DNA of 56,644 nt from Nostocoides jenkinsii Ben 74 (GCF_001046875.1 NZ_HF571038.1:1590937-1647580), one strand, 5' to 3'. Positions 20,769 through 30,058 are shown, counted from the first letter of the stretch. Notes: generated by a model from the letters alone, not told the origin. Translations and numbers: made by a program.

Positions 20769-20815
20769 GGACCCTATCGCTGAGTTCCGACAACCCTTCT
20801 TCGTAGGGTGATCCC

Positions 20816-21814
20816 GTGCCATCGACCTCTCCCTCCCACGGCGTCCGCCTGCACGTGGTGACCGGCAAAGGCGGGACCGGCAAGACGACCGTCGCCGCCG
20901 CCCTCGCCCTCGCCCTCGCCCGCCAAGGCCGCCGCGTCCTGCTCGTGGAAGTCGAAGACCGGCAAGGGATCAGCCAGCTCTTCGATATCAGCCCCCTCGG
21001 TCACGAGGAGGTCCAGATCCTCGCCGACCCCTCCGGCGGCAGCCTGTGGGGTTTGTCGGTCGAGCCGAAGGCCGCGCTGATGGAGTACCTCCAGAAGTTC
21101 TACAAACTCGGTCGCGCGGGCGCGCTGCTGCAAAAGGCCGGGGCCGTCGACTTCGCCACGACCATCGCGCCCGGCCTGCGGGACGTCCTGCTCATCGGGA
21201 AGGTCTACGAGGCCGTCGGGCGCACCCAGGGCCGCGCGAAGGAGCGGGTGTATGACGCGGTCGTCCTCGACGCCCCGCCCACCGGTCGCGTCGTGCGCTT
21301 CCTCGGCGTCAACGACGAACTCGCCCAACTCGCCCGGATGGGGCCGATCCGCAACCAGGCCGACTCGATCACCGCGCTGCTGCAGAGCCGAGCGACGGTG
21401 GTGCACCTGGTGACGTTGTTGGAAGAGATGCCGGTCCAGGAGTGCCTGGACGCCATGGCGGAACTCGCCGCCGGTGGGCTGCACGTCGGCGGCATCGTCG
21501 TCAACGAGGTCCGCGATCCGGTGCTGAGCGATGACGATCTCGACGCGATCGCTAGCGGCGCCGCCCCGGAACTCGCGGACCGCGTCGCCGGCGACCTGGA
21601 GAGCGTCGGGATCAAGAACCCGGACAAGGTCTCCGCGATCCTGCTGCGCGAGGCCTCCGATCACGTGGACCGGCTCGACCTCCAGGCTGAGCAGGATCAA
21701 CGCATCCAGGCCCAAGGCCGCGCGGTGTTTTACCTGCCCGCCCTCTCCGGCGGCATCGAGGCCGGCGGCATCGGCGTTCTCGCCGACGAACTCACGACGC
21801 AGGAGATGGTGTGA
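20816..21814 (+). CDS. ArsA/GET3-type ATPase, first of a pair
   Basis: The 332-residue SIMIBI ATPase has a deviant Walker A (VVTGKGGTGKTTVAAAL), switch region VVLDAPPTGRVVRFL and no arsenite-binding Cys cluster. It corresponds to Rv3679, whose product assembles with Rv3680. Such actinobacterial ArsA-like proteins are linked to metabolism and stress rather than arsenic export. The start is a GTG. The stop overlaps the ATG of the second ATPase (TGATG), so they are coupled and most likely form a hetero-oligomer. Confidence 0.92.
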   Translation: MPSTSPSHGVRLHVVTGKGGTGKTTVAAALALALARQGRRVLLVEVEDRQGISQLFDISPLGHEEVQILADPSGGSLWGLSVEPKAALMEYLQKFYKLGRAGALLQKAGAVDFATTIAPGLRDVLLIGKVYEAVGRTQGRAKERVYDAVVLDAPPTGRVVRFLGVNDELAQLARMGPIRNQADSITALLQSRATVVHLVTLLEEMPVQECLDAMAELAAGGLHVGGIVVNEVRDPVLSDDDLDAIASGAAPELADRVAGDLESVGIKNPDKVSAILLREASDHVDRLDLQAEQDQRIQAQGRAVFYLPALSGGIEAGGIGVLADELTTQEMV

Positions 21815-23022
21815 TGGCACCCCAAAAGACCCGCGGGACCACCCGCGATGCCGGCACCACCCGCGAACTCGACGTGGACGCGCTGCTGGCGGATCGCGGC
21901 ATACGCATCCTCGTCTGTTGTGGAGCCGGCGGCGTCGGCAAGACGACGACGGCGGCGGCGATTGCGTTGCGCGCGGCCGAGAGCGGGCGGCGGGCCGTGG
22001 TGCTGACCATCGACCCGGCCCGGCGGCTCGCGCAGTCGCTCGGCCTGACCGAACTCGACAACATCCCGCGCCCCGTCGTCGGTTTCGACCCGGCGGCCGG
22101 TGGCTCGCTCGACGCGATGATGCTCGACATGAAGCGGACGTTCGACGAGGTCGTCGAGCAGCACGCAACCCCGGAGAAGGCCGAGCAGATCCTGGCGAAT
22201 CCGTTCTATGTGGCGGTGTCGAGTTCGTTCGCCGGGACGCAGGAATACATGGCGATGGAGAAGCTCGGCCAGTTGCGCCAGCAGAGCGACGCCGACGACC
22301 GGTGGGACCTCATCGTGGTCGACACCCCGCCGTCCCGCTCCGCGCTGGACTTCCTCGACGCGCCCAAGCGGCTCGGCTCCTTCCTCGACGGCCGGTTCAT
22401 CCGGTTGCTGATGGCGCCAGCCAAGGCGGGCGGCAAGGCGTATATGAAGGCATTGACCGCCGGCATGTCCCTGACGGTCGGGGTCATGACCAAGCTGCTG
22501 GGCGGAGATCTGCTGCGCGACGCCCAGACCTTCGTCGCGGCGCTCGACACGATGTTCGGCGGCTTCCGCCAGCGGGCCGATCAGACCTATGCGCTGCTGC
22601 AGAACCCGGAGACGGCCTTCCTGGTCGTCGCCGCCCCGCAACGCGACGCCCTGCGCGAGGCCGCCTTCTTCGTCGAACGGCTGGCCGTGGAGTCGATGCC
22701 GCTCGCCGGCGTGGTCATCAACCGGGTTCAAGGAGTCGAGGGGGGCCTGACTCGCGGGCGCGCCGAGGACGCCGCGGCAGCTCTCGCGGATGAGCCCGAG
22801 CGGGCCACCACCGCGGCGCTCCTGCGGCTGCACGCCGACTTGGCGACGATCGCCGACGCCCACCGCGGGCATATCGCGCGCTTCACCACCGGCCATCCCG
22901 GGATTCCGCTGATCGAAGTGCCGGCGGCAGCGACCGACATCCACGATCTCGACGGCCTTCGCGCGGTCGGTGCGGCCCTCAGTGGCCGCCCTCATTCTGC
23001 TGCTGCTGGAGTTGGCGCTTGA
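21814..23022 (+). CDS. ArsA/GET3-type ATPase, second of a pair
   Basis: The 402-residue protein has a deviant Walker A (VCCGAGGVGKTTTAAAIALR), the TIDPARRLAQSLGL segment typical of ArsA, IVVDTPPSRSALDFLDAPK, and a longer middle than its partner. It corresponds to Rv3680. I prefer the ATG at 21814 over the in-frame GTG at 21811. Its last 44 bp overlap the 3' end of the convergent whiB gene, so transcripts of the two run into each other. Confidence 0.92.
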   Translation: MAPQKTRGTTRDAGTTRELDVDALLADRGIRILVCCGAGGVGKTTTAAAIALRAAESGRRAVVLTIDPARRLAQSLGLTELDNIPRPVVGFDPAAGGSLDAMMLDMKRTFDEVVEQHATPEKAEQILANPFYVAVSSSFAGTQEYMAMEKLGQLRQQSDADDRWDLIVVDTPPSRSALDFLDAPKRLGSFLDGRFIRLLMAPAKAGGKAYMKALTAGMSLTVGVMTKLLGGDLLRDAQTFVAALDTMFGGFRQRADQTYALLQNPETAFLVVAAPQRDALREAAFFVERLAVESMPLAGVVINRVQGVEGGLTRGRAEDAAAALADEPERATTAALLRLHADLATIADAHRGHIARFTTGHPGIPLIEVPAAATDIHDLDGLRAVGAALSGRPHSAAAGVGA

Positions 23023-23308
23023 TCTCCTCGCGCCACGAGACGATGTCGGGGTGAGTCAAGAGCAAGGCGCGGCGCTCCCGCTCGGTCATCCCTCCCCATA
23101 CGCCGAACTCCGTGCGTGAGTCGAGGGCATCGGCGAGGCAGTCGAGCCGCACCGGGCATTCGCGGCAGAGGATCCGGACCTCTCGCTGCGCGCGCCCCCG
23201 CACGAACAGCATGTCCGGGTCCTGCTGTACGCAGGCTCCTTGCGCCGCCCAATTGGCGCTGTCCGCGTCCACGGCGGATCCCCTGATCATCGTCGCGTAG
23301 GCATGCAT
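22979..23308 (-). CDS. WhiB-family iron-sulfur regulator (WhiB4-like by position)
   Basis: The 109-residue protein has the four cluster cysteines C26, C48, C51 and C57 (GAC then LCRECPVRLDC), the GVWGG turn (69-73) and a basic tail. WhiB proteins carry an oxygen- or NO-sensitive 4Fe-4S cluster and control transcription. The position between the ArsA pair and the class A PBP matches whiB4 (Rv3681c). The C-terminal Gln-rich tail (QLQQQQNEGGH) is encoded in the stretch overlapping the ArsA gene. Confidence 0.93.
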   Translation of the reverse strand: MHAYATMIRGSAVDADSANWAAQGACVQQDPDMLFVRGRAQREVRILCRECPVRLDCLADALDSRTEFGVWGGMTERERRALLLTHPDIVSWREEIKRQLQQQQNEGGH

Positions 23309-23376
23309 GCGTAGGAGAGGAGCGTGTGGGCTCGGTGATACAACGCTGGCTCAGCAAGGCGGGTTAGTCTGCCGCC

Positions 23377-25860
23377 ATGCCCGTGCGACCCGATCGTGCC
23401 TCGATGCCGCACCTGATGTCGCTGCTCGCCGCCTTCGTCGCGGTCAGCGTCGGCCTTGGCGTGCTCGCCGCCGGCGTGTTCATCCCCGGTGTGGGCGCCC
23501 TCGGGTCGGTCGCCTCCAAGTCGGTCAAGGCATTCGAGTCCATCCCGGACGACTTCGAGCCGCAGGCGTTGGCGCAGCAGTCACGCATCTACGACGCAGA
23601 CAACAAGGTCATCGCCACGCCGTATGACCAGAACCGCATCATCGTCAAGCTGTCCAAGGTCGCCCCGATCATGCAGCAGGCGCAGGTGGCCATCGAGGAC
23701 GACCGCTTCTTCGACCACGGCCCCATCGACATCCGCGGCACCTTCCGGGCCTTCTTCAACAATGCCTCCGGCAATGCCACCCAGGGTGGCTCCTCGATCA
23801 CGCAGCAGTACGTCAAGCTGACCCTCCAAGAGGAGGCGCTGCAGAAGGGCGACGAGGCCGCCGCCGCCGAGGCGGTCAGCGTCAACTACGCCCGCAAGCT
23901 GCGCGAGATGCGCTTGGCCATGCACGTCGAGGAGACGATGACCAAGCGTCAGATCCTCGAGGGCTATATGAACCTCGCCTACTACGGCGACTTGGCCTAT
24001 GGCATCGAGGCGGCCGCGGTCCACTACTTCAATGTGCACGCCTCGGATCTCAACCTGAGCCAGGCCGCCACCCTCGCCGGTGTCGTGCAGAGCCCGGGGA
24101 CCTCCGATCCGCACAACTACCCCGAGATCGCCGAGCGCCGCCGCAACACCGTTCTTGATCGTATGCAGGAGCTGGGCCTGATCTCTGCCGCCGAGTCCGC
24201 GGCGGCCAAGAAGCCGACCGTGAAGTCAATGTTGCGTATCCGCAACTCCGAGGGCGGGACGTGCGCGCGCTCGCCGGAGCCGTTCTTCTGCCAGTACGCG
24301 ATGGAGTACATGCTCGGACTGAAGGCCCTCGGCGCGAACCGGGCCGAGCGCCTGCTGAACATCAACCGGGGCGGGCTGCGCATTCATACGACTCTGCACT
24401 CCGACTGGCAGACGGAGATCTTCCGCACTCTGACCGCGCAGGTCCCCACCGGCGACCCGTCCGGAGTGGGCGCGGCCGCGGCCGTCGTTGAGCCCGGCAC
24501 GGGGAAGCTGCTCGCCATGGTGCAGACGTCGGAGTTCGACTGGACGGCCAAGGAGTCGTCCGTCGCCAAGACGTCGCAGAGCTGGGTTGTCCCGCAGAAG
24601 TACAAGGGAACCCTGGGCTTCCCGATCGGCTCGACCGCGAAGATATACACCATCGTCACGGCGCTGGAGAAGGGCTGGCCCGTCAACGGTCAGGTGCCGG
24701 CGCCGCCGGCCGGTCCCACGCAGGCGGCGGCCCACGCCTTCCCGCCAAACTCGTATCACGACGCCTGTGGCTCCGGGGACACCTGGTACGTGCGCAACGA
24801 CTACACCACCACTGCGCCGGTGATGGATTTCCGGACGGCCACCGCCAACTCGGTCAACACCGCCTTCGCCGCGTCGATGATCGCCCTCGGGGGCTGTGAA
24901 GTGCAGAAGACGATGACGAAGATGGGCTTGCTCGACGGTGCCGGCAAGGTGACCGAGCCCGCTCCGTCGAGCCTCGTCCTCGGATCCGGTTCGGTGCCGC
25001 CGCTGACGCTGGCCAACTCGTATGCGACGCTCGCGGCGGACGGCAAGTACTGCGACATCAACCCGATCGAGTCGATCGAGACCGCCAATGGCAAGAAGAT
25101 CAAATTGCCGGCCACGAAGTGCAAGCAGGTCATCAGCCAGGATGTCGCGCGGGGCACGACCGAGCTGCTCAAGGGCGTCCTGACCAATGGCACGGGCACA
25201 AAGGCGCGGGCTTACTTCAACCGGCCGGCTGCCGGCAAGACCGGGACGCACGAGGGCCACCAGCAGTCGTGGTTCGTCGGTTACACCCCCCAGTTCGCAA
25301 CCGCCGTTTATGTCGGCACCCCCATCAGCGCCCACTCGATGGACGGCATCTCGATCGGCGGCAGGTATTACCCACGCGTCTTCGGTGGCGACATCGCCGC
25401 CCCGCTGTGGGGCCAGATCATGGCCGAGGTCTCCGCGGACTCGCCGTGGGTCGACTTCAAGGCGCCATCCGCCGCCGTGCTCTATGGCAACCTGTCGCCG
25501 TTGCCCGGTGTGATCGGGATGTCGCTGGCCAACGCGATCTCGACCTTGCAGGCCAACGGATTCCAGGGCTTCTATCTCGGCACCCAGAACTCCACCGCCC
25601 CCGCCGGCACGGTCGTGGCGACCGCTCCATCCGGGCGGGCGGCGAAGGGCACCGCGGTCGGGCTCTACACCTCGACCGGATTCGTCCCCGCGCCGCCGAG
25701 GCCGCCGACAAGTCCGAGCAGCCCGAGTACGCCGGGGTCACCCACCAGCCCGAGTACGCCCGGGTCACCCACCAGCCCGAGCACGTCCGGCGGTGGCGGC
25801 ATCACTTCACCGCCGCCCTCGAACGGGCCGACGACGCCCACGGGAACCTCGACCGGCTGA
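23377..25860 (+). CDS. class A penicillin-binding protein with PASTA domain (PonA2-like)
   Basis: The 827-residue bifunctional enzyme polymerises and cross-links peptidoglycan. It has one membrane anchor (residues 12-40), a GT51 glycosyltransferase with catalytic E107 in EDDRFFDHG, a transpeptidase with S419-T-A-K422, S492-V-N494 and K621-T-G, a single PASTA domain (about 705-770) and a Pro/Ser/Thr tail with three imperfect copies of a 9-residue SPSTPGSPT unit. The place matches ponA2 (Rv3682). The tail may cross the wall or interact with it. Confidence 0.95.
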   Translation: MPVRPDRASMPHLMSLLAAFVAVSVGLGVLAAGVFIPGVGALGSVASKSVKAFESIPDDFEPQALAQQSRIYDADNKVIATPYDQNRIIVKLSKVAPIMQQAQVAIEDDRFFDHGPIDIRGTFRAFFNNASGNATQGGSSITQQYVKLTLQEEALQKGDEAAAAEAVSVNYARKLREMRLAMHVEETMTKRQILEGYMNLAYYGDLAYGIEAAAVHYFNVHASDLNLSQAATLAGVVQSPGTSDPHNYPEIAERRRNTVLDRMQELGLISAAESAAAKKPTVKSMLRIRNSEGGTCARSPEPFFCQYAMEYMLGLKALGANRAERLLNINRGGLRIHTTLHSDWQTEIFRTLTAQVPTGDPSGVGAAAAVVEPGTGKLLAMVQTSEFDWTAKESSVAKTSQSWVVPQKYKGTLGFPIGSTAKIYTIVTALEKGWPVNGQVPAPPAGPTQAAAHAFPPNSYHDACGSGDTWYVRNDYTTTAPVMDFRTATANSVNTAFAASMIALGGCEVQKTMTKMGLLDGAGKVTEPAPSSLVLGSGSVPPLTLANSYATLAADGKYCDINPIESIETANGKKIKLPATKCKQVISQDVARGTTELLKGVLTNGTGTKARAYFNRPAAGKTGTHEGHQQSWFVGYTPQFATAVYVGTPISAHSMDGISIGGRYYPRVFGGDIAAPLWGQIMAEVSADSPWVDFKAPSAAVLYGNLSPLPGVIGMSLANAISTLQANGFQGFYLGTQNSTAPAGTVVATAPSGRAAKGTAVGLYTSTGFVPAPPRPPTSPSSPSTPGSPTSPSTPGSPTSPSTSGGGGITSPPPSNGPTTPTGTSTG

Positions 25861-25896
25861 GGTTCCGATCTCGGCTAGCCGGATCAGCGCCAGGGG

Positions 25897-26349
25897 TCAG
25901 CGCCCGAGGCGAGCCCGGACCATCCCGGCGACCTTGCCGCCGTCGTAGCGACCGGCGATCCGTGGGGTGACGGTCTTCATGACCAAGCCCATCTGCGGCA
26001 TACCTGTTGCTCCGGTCTCGGCGACGGCCGCCTCGATGAGGTCGACGACCTCGGCCTCGGTGAGCTGCGTCGGGAGGTAACCCTCCAGGATCGCCAGTTC
26101 GGCCTCCTCCTGGGCGGCCAGCTCCGGGCGCCCCGCCTCGGTGTATGCCGCGGCCGCCTCCCGCCGCTTCTTGGCCTCCTTGGCCACGACCTTCTGGACG
26201 TCCTCCGCGCCGAGTTTGTGGTGGGTCCCGGCGCTCTCCTCGACGGTGATCGCCGTCAACACCATCCGCAGCGTCCCCGCCCGCACCTTGTCCTGCGCCC
26301 GCATCGCCTCGGTGAGGTCACCCTGCAGACTCGCCTTCGTCACGTCCAT
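25897..26349 (-). CDS. GatB/YqeY domain protein
   Basis: The 150-residue protein is a standalone YqeY-like protein (LTEAMRAQDKVRAGTLRMVL, AILEGYLPTQLTEAEV, TGMPQMGLVMKTVTPR). The domain is the tRNA-binding helical tail of GatB; the free form is thought to bind tRNA or aid aminoacylation quality but its role is not established. It is convergent with the PBP gene and divergent from the metallophosphoesterase. Confidence 0.92.
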   Translation of the reverse strand: MDVTKASLQGDLTEAMRAQDKVRAGTLRMVLTAITVEESAGTHHKLGAEDVQKVVAKEAKKRREAAAAYTEAGRPELAAQEEAELAILEGYLPTQLTEAEVVDLIEAAVAETGATGMPQMGLVMKTVTPRIAGRYDGGKVAGMVRARLGR

Positions 26350-26468
26350 ACGTCAATCCTCTCAACCCCCCGCAACCGGTTTCTCGCCCGCACTGCTTGA
26401 CCGGCGCACATTCCCGCCCAAAGCCCCGCAGCCCAAAGCCCCGCAGCACGGCGTGGGACACTGGAGCG

Positions 26469-27404
26469 ATGCATCCCCTCATGCGAGCACTCACCGCCAC
26501 GGTCGGCCTCGGCGCCGCCGGGCTGGGCTACGCCTCGCTGATCGAACGCAACGCCTTCGTGCTGCGGCGCTTCACGATGCCGATCCTGCCGCGCGGCGCC
26601 GACCCCATCCGCGTCGTCCAGATGAGCGACCTGCACCTCGTCCCGCGACAGGAGCGCAAGATCCAGTGGGTGCGCCGGCTCGCCGACTTCAAGCCCGACC
26701 TGGTCATCAACACGGGTGACAACCTGGCGCACATGGAGGCGGTGCCCGCCGTCGCCCGCGCGCTCGAGCCGCTCTACGGCATACCCGGGGTCTTCGCGCT
26801 CGGTTCCAACGACTACTACGCGCCCAACCTCAAGAGCCCGACGCGTTACCTCCTGCCGGACTCGCGCATCACGCTCAACGAGGACCGGCGCCTGCCCGTG
26901 GGCGAGCTCATCGACTCCTTCACCCGCGAGGCGGGGTGGCTCCACCTCAACAACGCCCGCGGCAAGCTGTCGGTCGGCGGCCTCGATATCGAATTCGTGG
27001 GTGTCGACGACCCCCATCTCGATCGTGATGAGTATGCCGCGGTGGCCGGCCCGGCCGCCGGCGGCAGTGATCTTTTCCTCGGGGTGGTGCACGCGCCATA
27101 CGTCCGAGTTCTCGACGCGATGGCCGCCGACGGCGTGGACGCGATCATCGCCGGCCACACCCACGGTGGGCAGCTCTGCATTCCTGGGTATGGCGCTCTG
27201 GTCACCAATTGCGACCTCGACCGGGGCCGCGCGAAGGGCCTGAGTCGGTGGTGGGTGGGGGCGAATGGCGTGCCCTCTTCCGAGGCGCCTGGGGGCGCGG
27301 CGTACCTGCACGTGTCGGCAGGGCTGGGGACCTCGCCATACGCTCCGGTGCGCTTCGCTTGCCGCCCCGAGGCCAGCCTCATCACCCTGGTCCCGCGTTC
27401 CTGA
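26469..27404 (+). CDS. membrane-anchored metallophosphoesterase
   Basis: The 311-residue protein has a short N-terminal hydrophobic segment (ALTATVGLGAAGLGYASLI) and a calcineurin-like core with MSDLHL, NTGDN, a modified GSND motif (GSNDYY in place of GNHD) and AGHTHGGQ. Enzymes of this YkuE-like group hydrolyse phosphodiesters in lipids or nucleotides at the membrane. The ATG at 26469 gives a natural N-terminus. It is the last core gene before the tRNA and matches Rv3683. Confidence 0.9.
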   Translation: MHPLMRALTATVGLGAAGLGYASLIERNAFVLRRFTMPILPRGADPIRVVQMSDLHLVPRQERKIQWVRRLADFKPDLVINTGDNLAHMEAVPAVARALEPLYGIPGVFALGSNDYYAPNLKSPTRYLLPDSRITLNEDRRLPVGELIDSFTREAGWLHLNNARGKLSVGGLDIEFVGVDDPHLDRDEYAAVAGPAAGGSDLFLGVVHAPYVRVLDAMAADGVDAIIAGHTHGGQLCIPGYGALVTNCDLDRGRAKGLSRWWVGANGVPSSEAPGGAAYLHVSAGLGTSPYAPVRFACRPEASLITLVPRS

Positions 27405-27500
27405 CGGGCCCGATTTCAGCGCCCGCCGCCACTGGGTTATCCTGTCTCGTCGCTGCCGCAAGGTAGCGATCAGTCCGTGGCGCGAGCCCCGGGCGAGCCA

Positions 27501-27578
<78 letters not shown>

Positions 27579-27587
27579 TGGAGAATT

Positions 27588-27620
27588 GGGCCCTGACCTG
27601 CGGAAACGTGGTCAGGGCCC
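27588..27620 (+). terminator. tRNA terminator
   Basis: A perfect 11-bp stem (27588-27598 with 27610-27620, 11-nt loop) followed by TTCT lies 10 bp after the tRNA. Confidence 0.85.
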
Positions 27621-28176
27621 TTCTGCTCCTCCCGCCTGCGGCATAAATGGGGCATAAGAGCACCGGCCACGAGCAGGTAAGACCCCCGCGAGGCGGCAAC
27701 CTCCGGGGGTCGGACGACAGCAGAAGTTGGAGTGCTGACGTGGCTCTCATGGTAGCCGTGGTGGCTCCGCCCGTGAAGGGCGTCGAGCTCGGCTTCCCCT
27801 TGGACCCTGTCCCCTCCCGCCGTCACCTGTCCCGTCCTGCCCAGGCGTGGGACGGGCGGTGGTCCATGGCGTAGCCCTCGACGCTCGACGCGGCGCTGGA
27901 CAGGGCCTCAGCCGCGACACCAAAACGAATGACGCCCCCGGTGACTGACCTCCAGACCCCCGAACCGGCGCGGGTCGCCCACAGCACGGTCGTGCGCACA
28001 CCGGCTGAGGGTCTGCAGACAGCCTGCTCCTCTGCGGAGGGCAGGCCGGACGGCGTGGGCTGGAATCAACGCGAGGTCGGCTCTTTGGGAGGGATTCCCA
28101 CAACTGTGTCCATTTTCGGCCTCGAGGACAAGCTTCGGTCCCGACTGATTGTGTCGTGGTACGGGACCATGGGCGC
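27621..28176. other. gene-free stretch after tRNA-Pro
   Basis: I see no convincing gene in these 556 bases. Short open frames occur on both strands, but none has a recognisable fold, ribosome-binding site or normal composition. A second hairpin (27681-27688 with 27704-27711, 8 bp plus an inner 3 bp) could be a terminator of a lost gene. This is where an attachment site and integrase would be expected if the island entered at the tRNA; I could not identify either. Confidence 0.5.
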
Positions 28177-28791
28177 ATGCAACTGAACGGGAACCCGGGC
28201 GCCCCAAGGATGCGCCTGCTTCTCGATTCAAACGTGATCATTGCCGCGGAGCCGTTTGCTGGCGACCTCGAGGAGAACCTCGAAGTAGCGGCACTTCTGC
28301 TTCGTTTAGCTAATGAGCAAGGACACTACCTCTGCGTCGCGGCCGCGACACGTGACGATCTGCTTCAAGGACAAGACGCTACGCGGCGTCGACAGCGCCT
28401 CGCAGAACTCGCGAAGTTCTCGCAGTTGGCCGAAGTCCCCGTCTCTGACGACCTGCGCGAACGGGCGGGCGATAGCCCGCGCGGATCCAACGATGAGCGG
28501 GATCTGCGAATCCTTGCGGCACTCGACGCGGGGGCCGCTACACATCTAGTCAACGACGACGCGCGACTTCTTCGCCGTGCAGCCAAAGCGGGCCTGGGGG
28601 AACTTGCTCTCACCACGCAGGCGCATGCGACCTGCTGCGGGGGTTCGCTCCCGAGGAGCTGGCACCCCCTCCGCGCGTGACCTCACCTCCCGCTTATGCG
28701 CTGAATCGCCAAGATCCAATCTTCGATGGGTTGCGTGCCGACTACCCGGGGTTCGACGAGTGGCTTGCAAAGGTTGCTCGCGAAAGCGACT
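28177..28791 (+). pseudogene. PIN-domain/GNAT-type fusion gene, frameshifted and cut by an IS
   Basis: The first part (from the ATG at 28177 or 28210) reads as a PIN nuclease: LLLDSNVIIAAEP with the first acidic residue, DERDLRILAALDAGAATHLV and NDDARLLRRA. After AGLGE the frame is lost. A short LLSP piece appears in one frame, then a third frame gives DLLRGFAPEELAPPPRV and PIFDGLRADYPGFDEWLAKV, the linker that in related proteins joins PIN to an acetyltransferase domain. The IS begins right after this, so the GNAT domain is missing. At least two small indels plus truncation make it dead. The intact family looks like a toxin-antitoxin type PIN-GNAT protein. Confidence 0.7.
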
Positions 28792-28817
28792 GGGACTGCT
28801 GCACGGTTAGGTGACAC
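28792..28817. repeat. IS3 element inverted repeat, left
   Basis: It begins GGGACTGCTGCACGG and ends GGTGACAC. It matches the reverse complement of 30033-30058 except at two positions. Confidence 0.85.
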
Positions 28818-28823
28818 GTTCGG

Positions 28824-29648
28824 TCACGCGGCCTGACTGGCCGTCGTGGTCATGATGGTCTCGTACTCGATGGGGGTCAACCGGCCGAGGCGGGCTTGCC
28901 GGCGACGGCGGTGGTAGGTGCGTTCGATCCAGGTGACGATCGCGATCCGAAGTTCGTCTTTGGTGATCCAGGTGCGCCGGTCCAGGACGTTTTTCTGGAG
29001 GAGTGCGAAGAAGGATTCCATGGCGGCGTTGTCGGCGCTGGTGCCGGCCTGGCCCATTGACCCGATCAGGTCGTGGCGGCGGAGAGCGGACAGGAACCGG
29101 CGAGAACGAAATTGAGATCCCCGGTCGCTGTGAACCACGCATCCGGTGACCAGGCCCCGGCGTGCAGCGGCGCTCTCCAGGGCTCGCACCGCCAGCCGTG
29201 AGGTCATCCGGTCATCGATGGAGTAGCCGACGATCCGCCCGGACCAGACGTCCTTGACGGCACACAGGTACAGCTTTCCTTCGCGGGTGCGGTGCTCGGT
29301 GATGTCCGTCAGCCACAGAAGGTTCGGGCCGGGCGCGGTGAAGTCGCGCTGGACGAGGTCGTCGTGCGCGGGCGGCCAGGGCTTCTTGCCGTTGCGGCCG
29401 GGCTTCTTCCCAAACGCGCTCCACCAGCCGTTGTCCGAGCAGATCCGCCACGCGGTCCGGTCAGACATGGCTTCACCGGCGTCGCGGGCCTCGTCGGCCA
29501 GCAACCGGTGCCCGAACTCCGGATCATCGGTGTGTGCGTCGAACAAGGCGTTCGCGCGGTGCGCCTGAACCCATTCGGCACTGGTGACCGGGTCGGCCAA
29601 CCACCGGTAGTGCGGCTGGCGAGCGATCTTCAGTACCCGACACGTCAC
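28824..29648 (-). CDS. IS3-family transposase OrfB (DDE catalytic domain)
   Basis: The frame holds the rve integrase core with the DDE triad: D in LWLTDITEHRT, D in VVHSDRGSQF and E in NAAMESFFALLQKN with the downstream K. It also has the HTH_21 segment near the N-terminus (RLLADEARDAGEAMSDRTAW). The active protein is probably the OrfAB fusion made by -1 frameshifting; the codons upstream of the ATG-like start are open and homologous (RLYPLASELAADG). The catalytic residues appear intact. Confidence 0.93.
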   Translation of the reverse strand: MTCRVLKIARQPHYRWLADPVTSAEWVQAHRANALFDAHTDDPEFGHRLLADEARDAGEAMSDRTAWRICSDNGWWSAFGKKPGRNGKKPWPPAHDDLVQRDFTAPGPNLLWLTDITEHRTREGKLYLCAVKDVWSGRIVGYSIDDRMTSRLAVRALESAAARRGLVTGCVVHSDRGSQFRSRRFLSALRRHDLIGSMGQAGTSADNAAMESFFALLQKNVLDRRTWITKDELRIAIVTWIERTYHRRRRQARLGRLTPIEYETIMTTTASQAA

Positions 29649-30022
29649 CGCGCCGGGTATCCCGTCGGCGGCCAGCTCGCTCGCGAGCGGGTAGAGCCTT
29701 TTCCCGGCAGGTTCGCCTGGGACAGGTAAGCCGCTGCCCGGCGCAGCACCTCGTTCTCCTGCTCCAGCAGCCGAACCCGTTTGCGCAACTCCCGGGTCTC
29801 GACATTCTCGGCCGCGGTCGCGCCGGGCTTGACTCCGTCTTCCACGTCAGCTCGTCGAAGCCACTTGTGAAGCGTCATCTCATGAACGCCGAAATCCTTG
29901 GCGATCCGAGCCAAGGTCACCCCCGGCTCACGCTCTCGAGCGACACGGACGACGTCGTCGCGGAACTCCTCAGGGTAGGGCTTGGGCACAGCGACATCCT
30001 TCCAGCCCGCCAGTCCAGGCAA
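29645..30022 (-). CDS. IS3-family transposase OrfA (HTH)
   Basis: The product, up to 125 residues, has an HTH_Tnp_1 domain (YPEEFRDDVVRVARE, ARIAKDFGVHEMTLHKWLRR) and a leucine-zipper helix (ELRKRVRLLEQENEVLRRAA). The natural start is probably the GTG at VAVPKPYPEEF rather than the first ATG. It overlaps orfB and ends shortly after the slippery site. Confidence 0.9.
   Translation of the reverse strand: MPGLAGWKDVAVPKPYPEEFRDDVVRVAREREPGVTLARIAKDFGVHEMTLHKWLRRADVEDGVKPGATAAENVETRELRKRVRLLEQENEVLRRAAAYLSQANLPGKGSTRSRASWPPTGYPAR
29699..29705 (-). promoter_or_regulatory. -1 ribosomal frameshift heptamer
   Basis: On the coding strand the sequence is G-GGA-AAA in the orfA phase (X XXY YYZ). A one-base slip back joins orfA residue K of NLPGK directly to RLYPLASELAADG of orfB, producing OrfAB transposase as in other IS3 elements. 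Confidence 0.8.
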
Positions 30023-30032
30023 GCCAACTCAG

Positions 30033-30058
30033 GTGTCACCCATCCGTGCAGCAGTCCC
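30033..30058. repeat. IS3 element inverted repeat, right
   Basis: Partner of 28792-28817 with 24 of 26 positions matching. Confidence 0.85.

Larger units (their letters stand above)
28792..30058 (-). mobile_element. IS3-family insertion sequence
   Basis: A 1267-bp element is bounded by 26-bp inverted repeats (28792-28817 and 30033-30058) that match at 24 of 26 positions and carries overlapping orfA and orfB with a programmed -1 frameshift signal. Its ends cut two unrelated genes, a PIN-GNAT gene on the left and a secreted-protein gene on the right. No 3-4 bp target duplication is evident, which points to an IS-mediated deletion or rearrangement after insertion. Confidence 0.92.

Noticed and set aside
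25710-25800. CRISPR-like repetition at the 3' end of the PBP gene
   Set aside because: The repetition encodes a Pro/Ser/Thr tail in frame; the units are short, contiguous and lack spacers.
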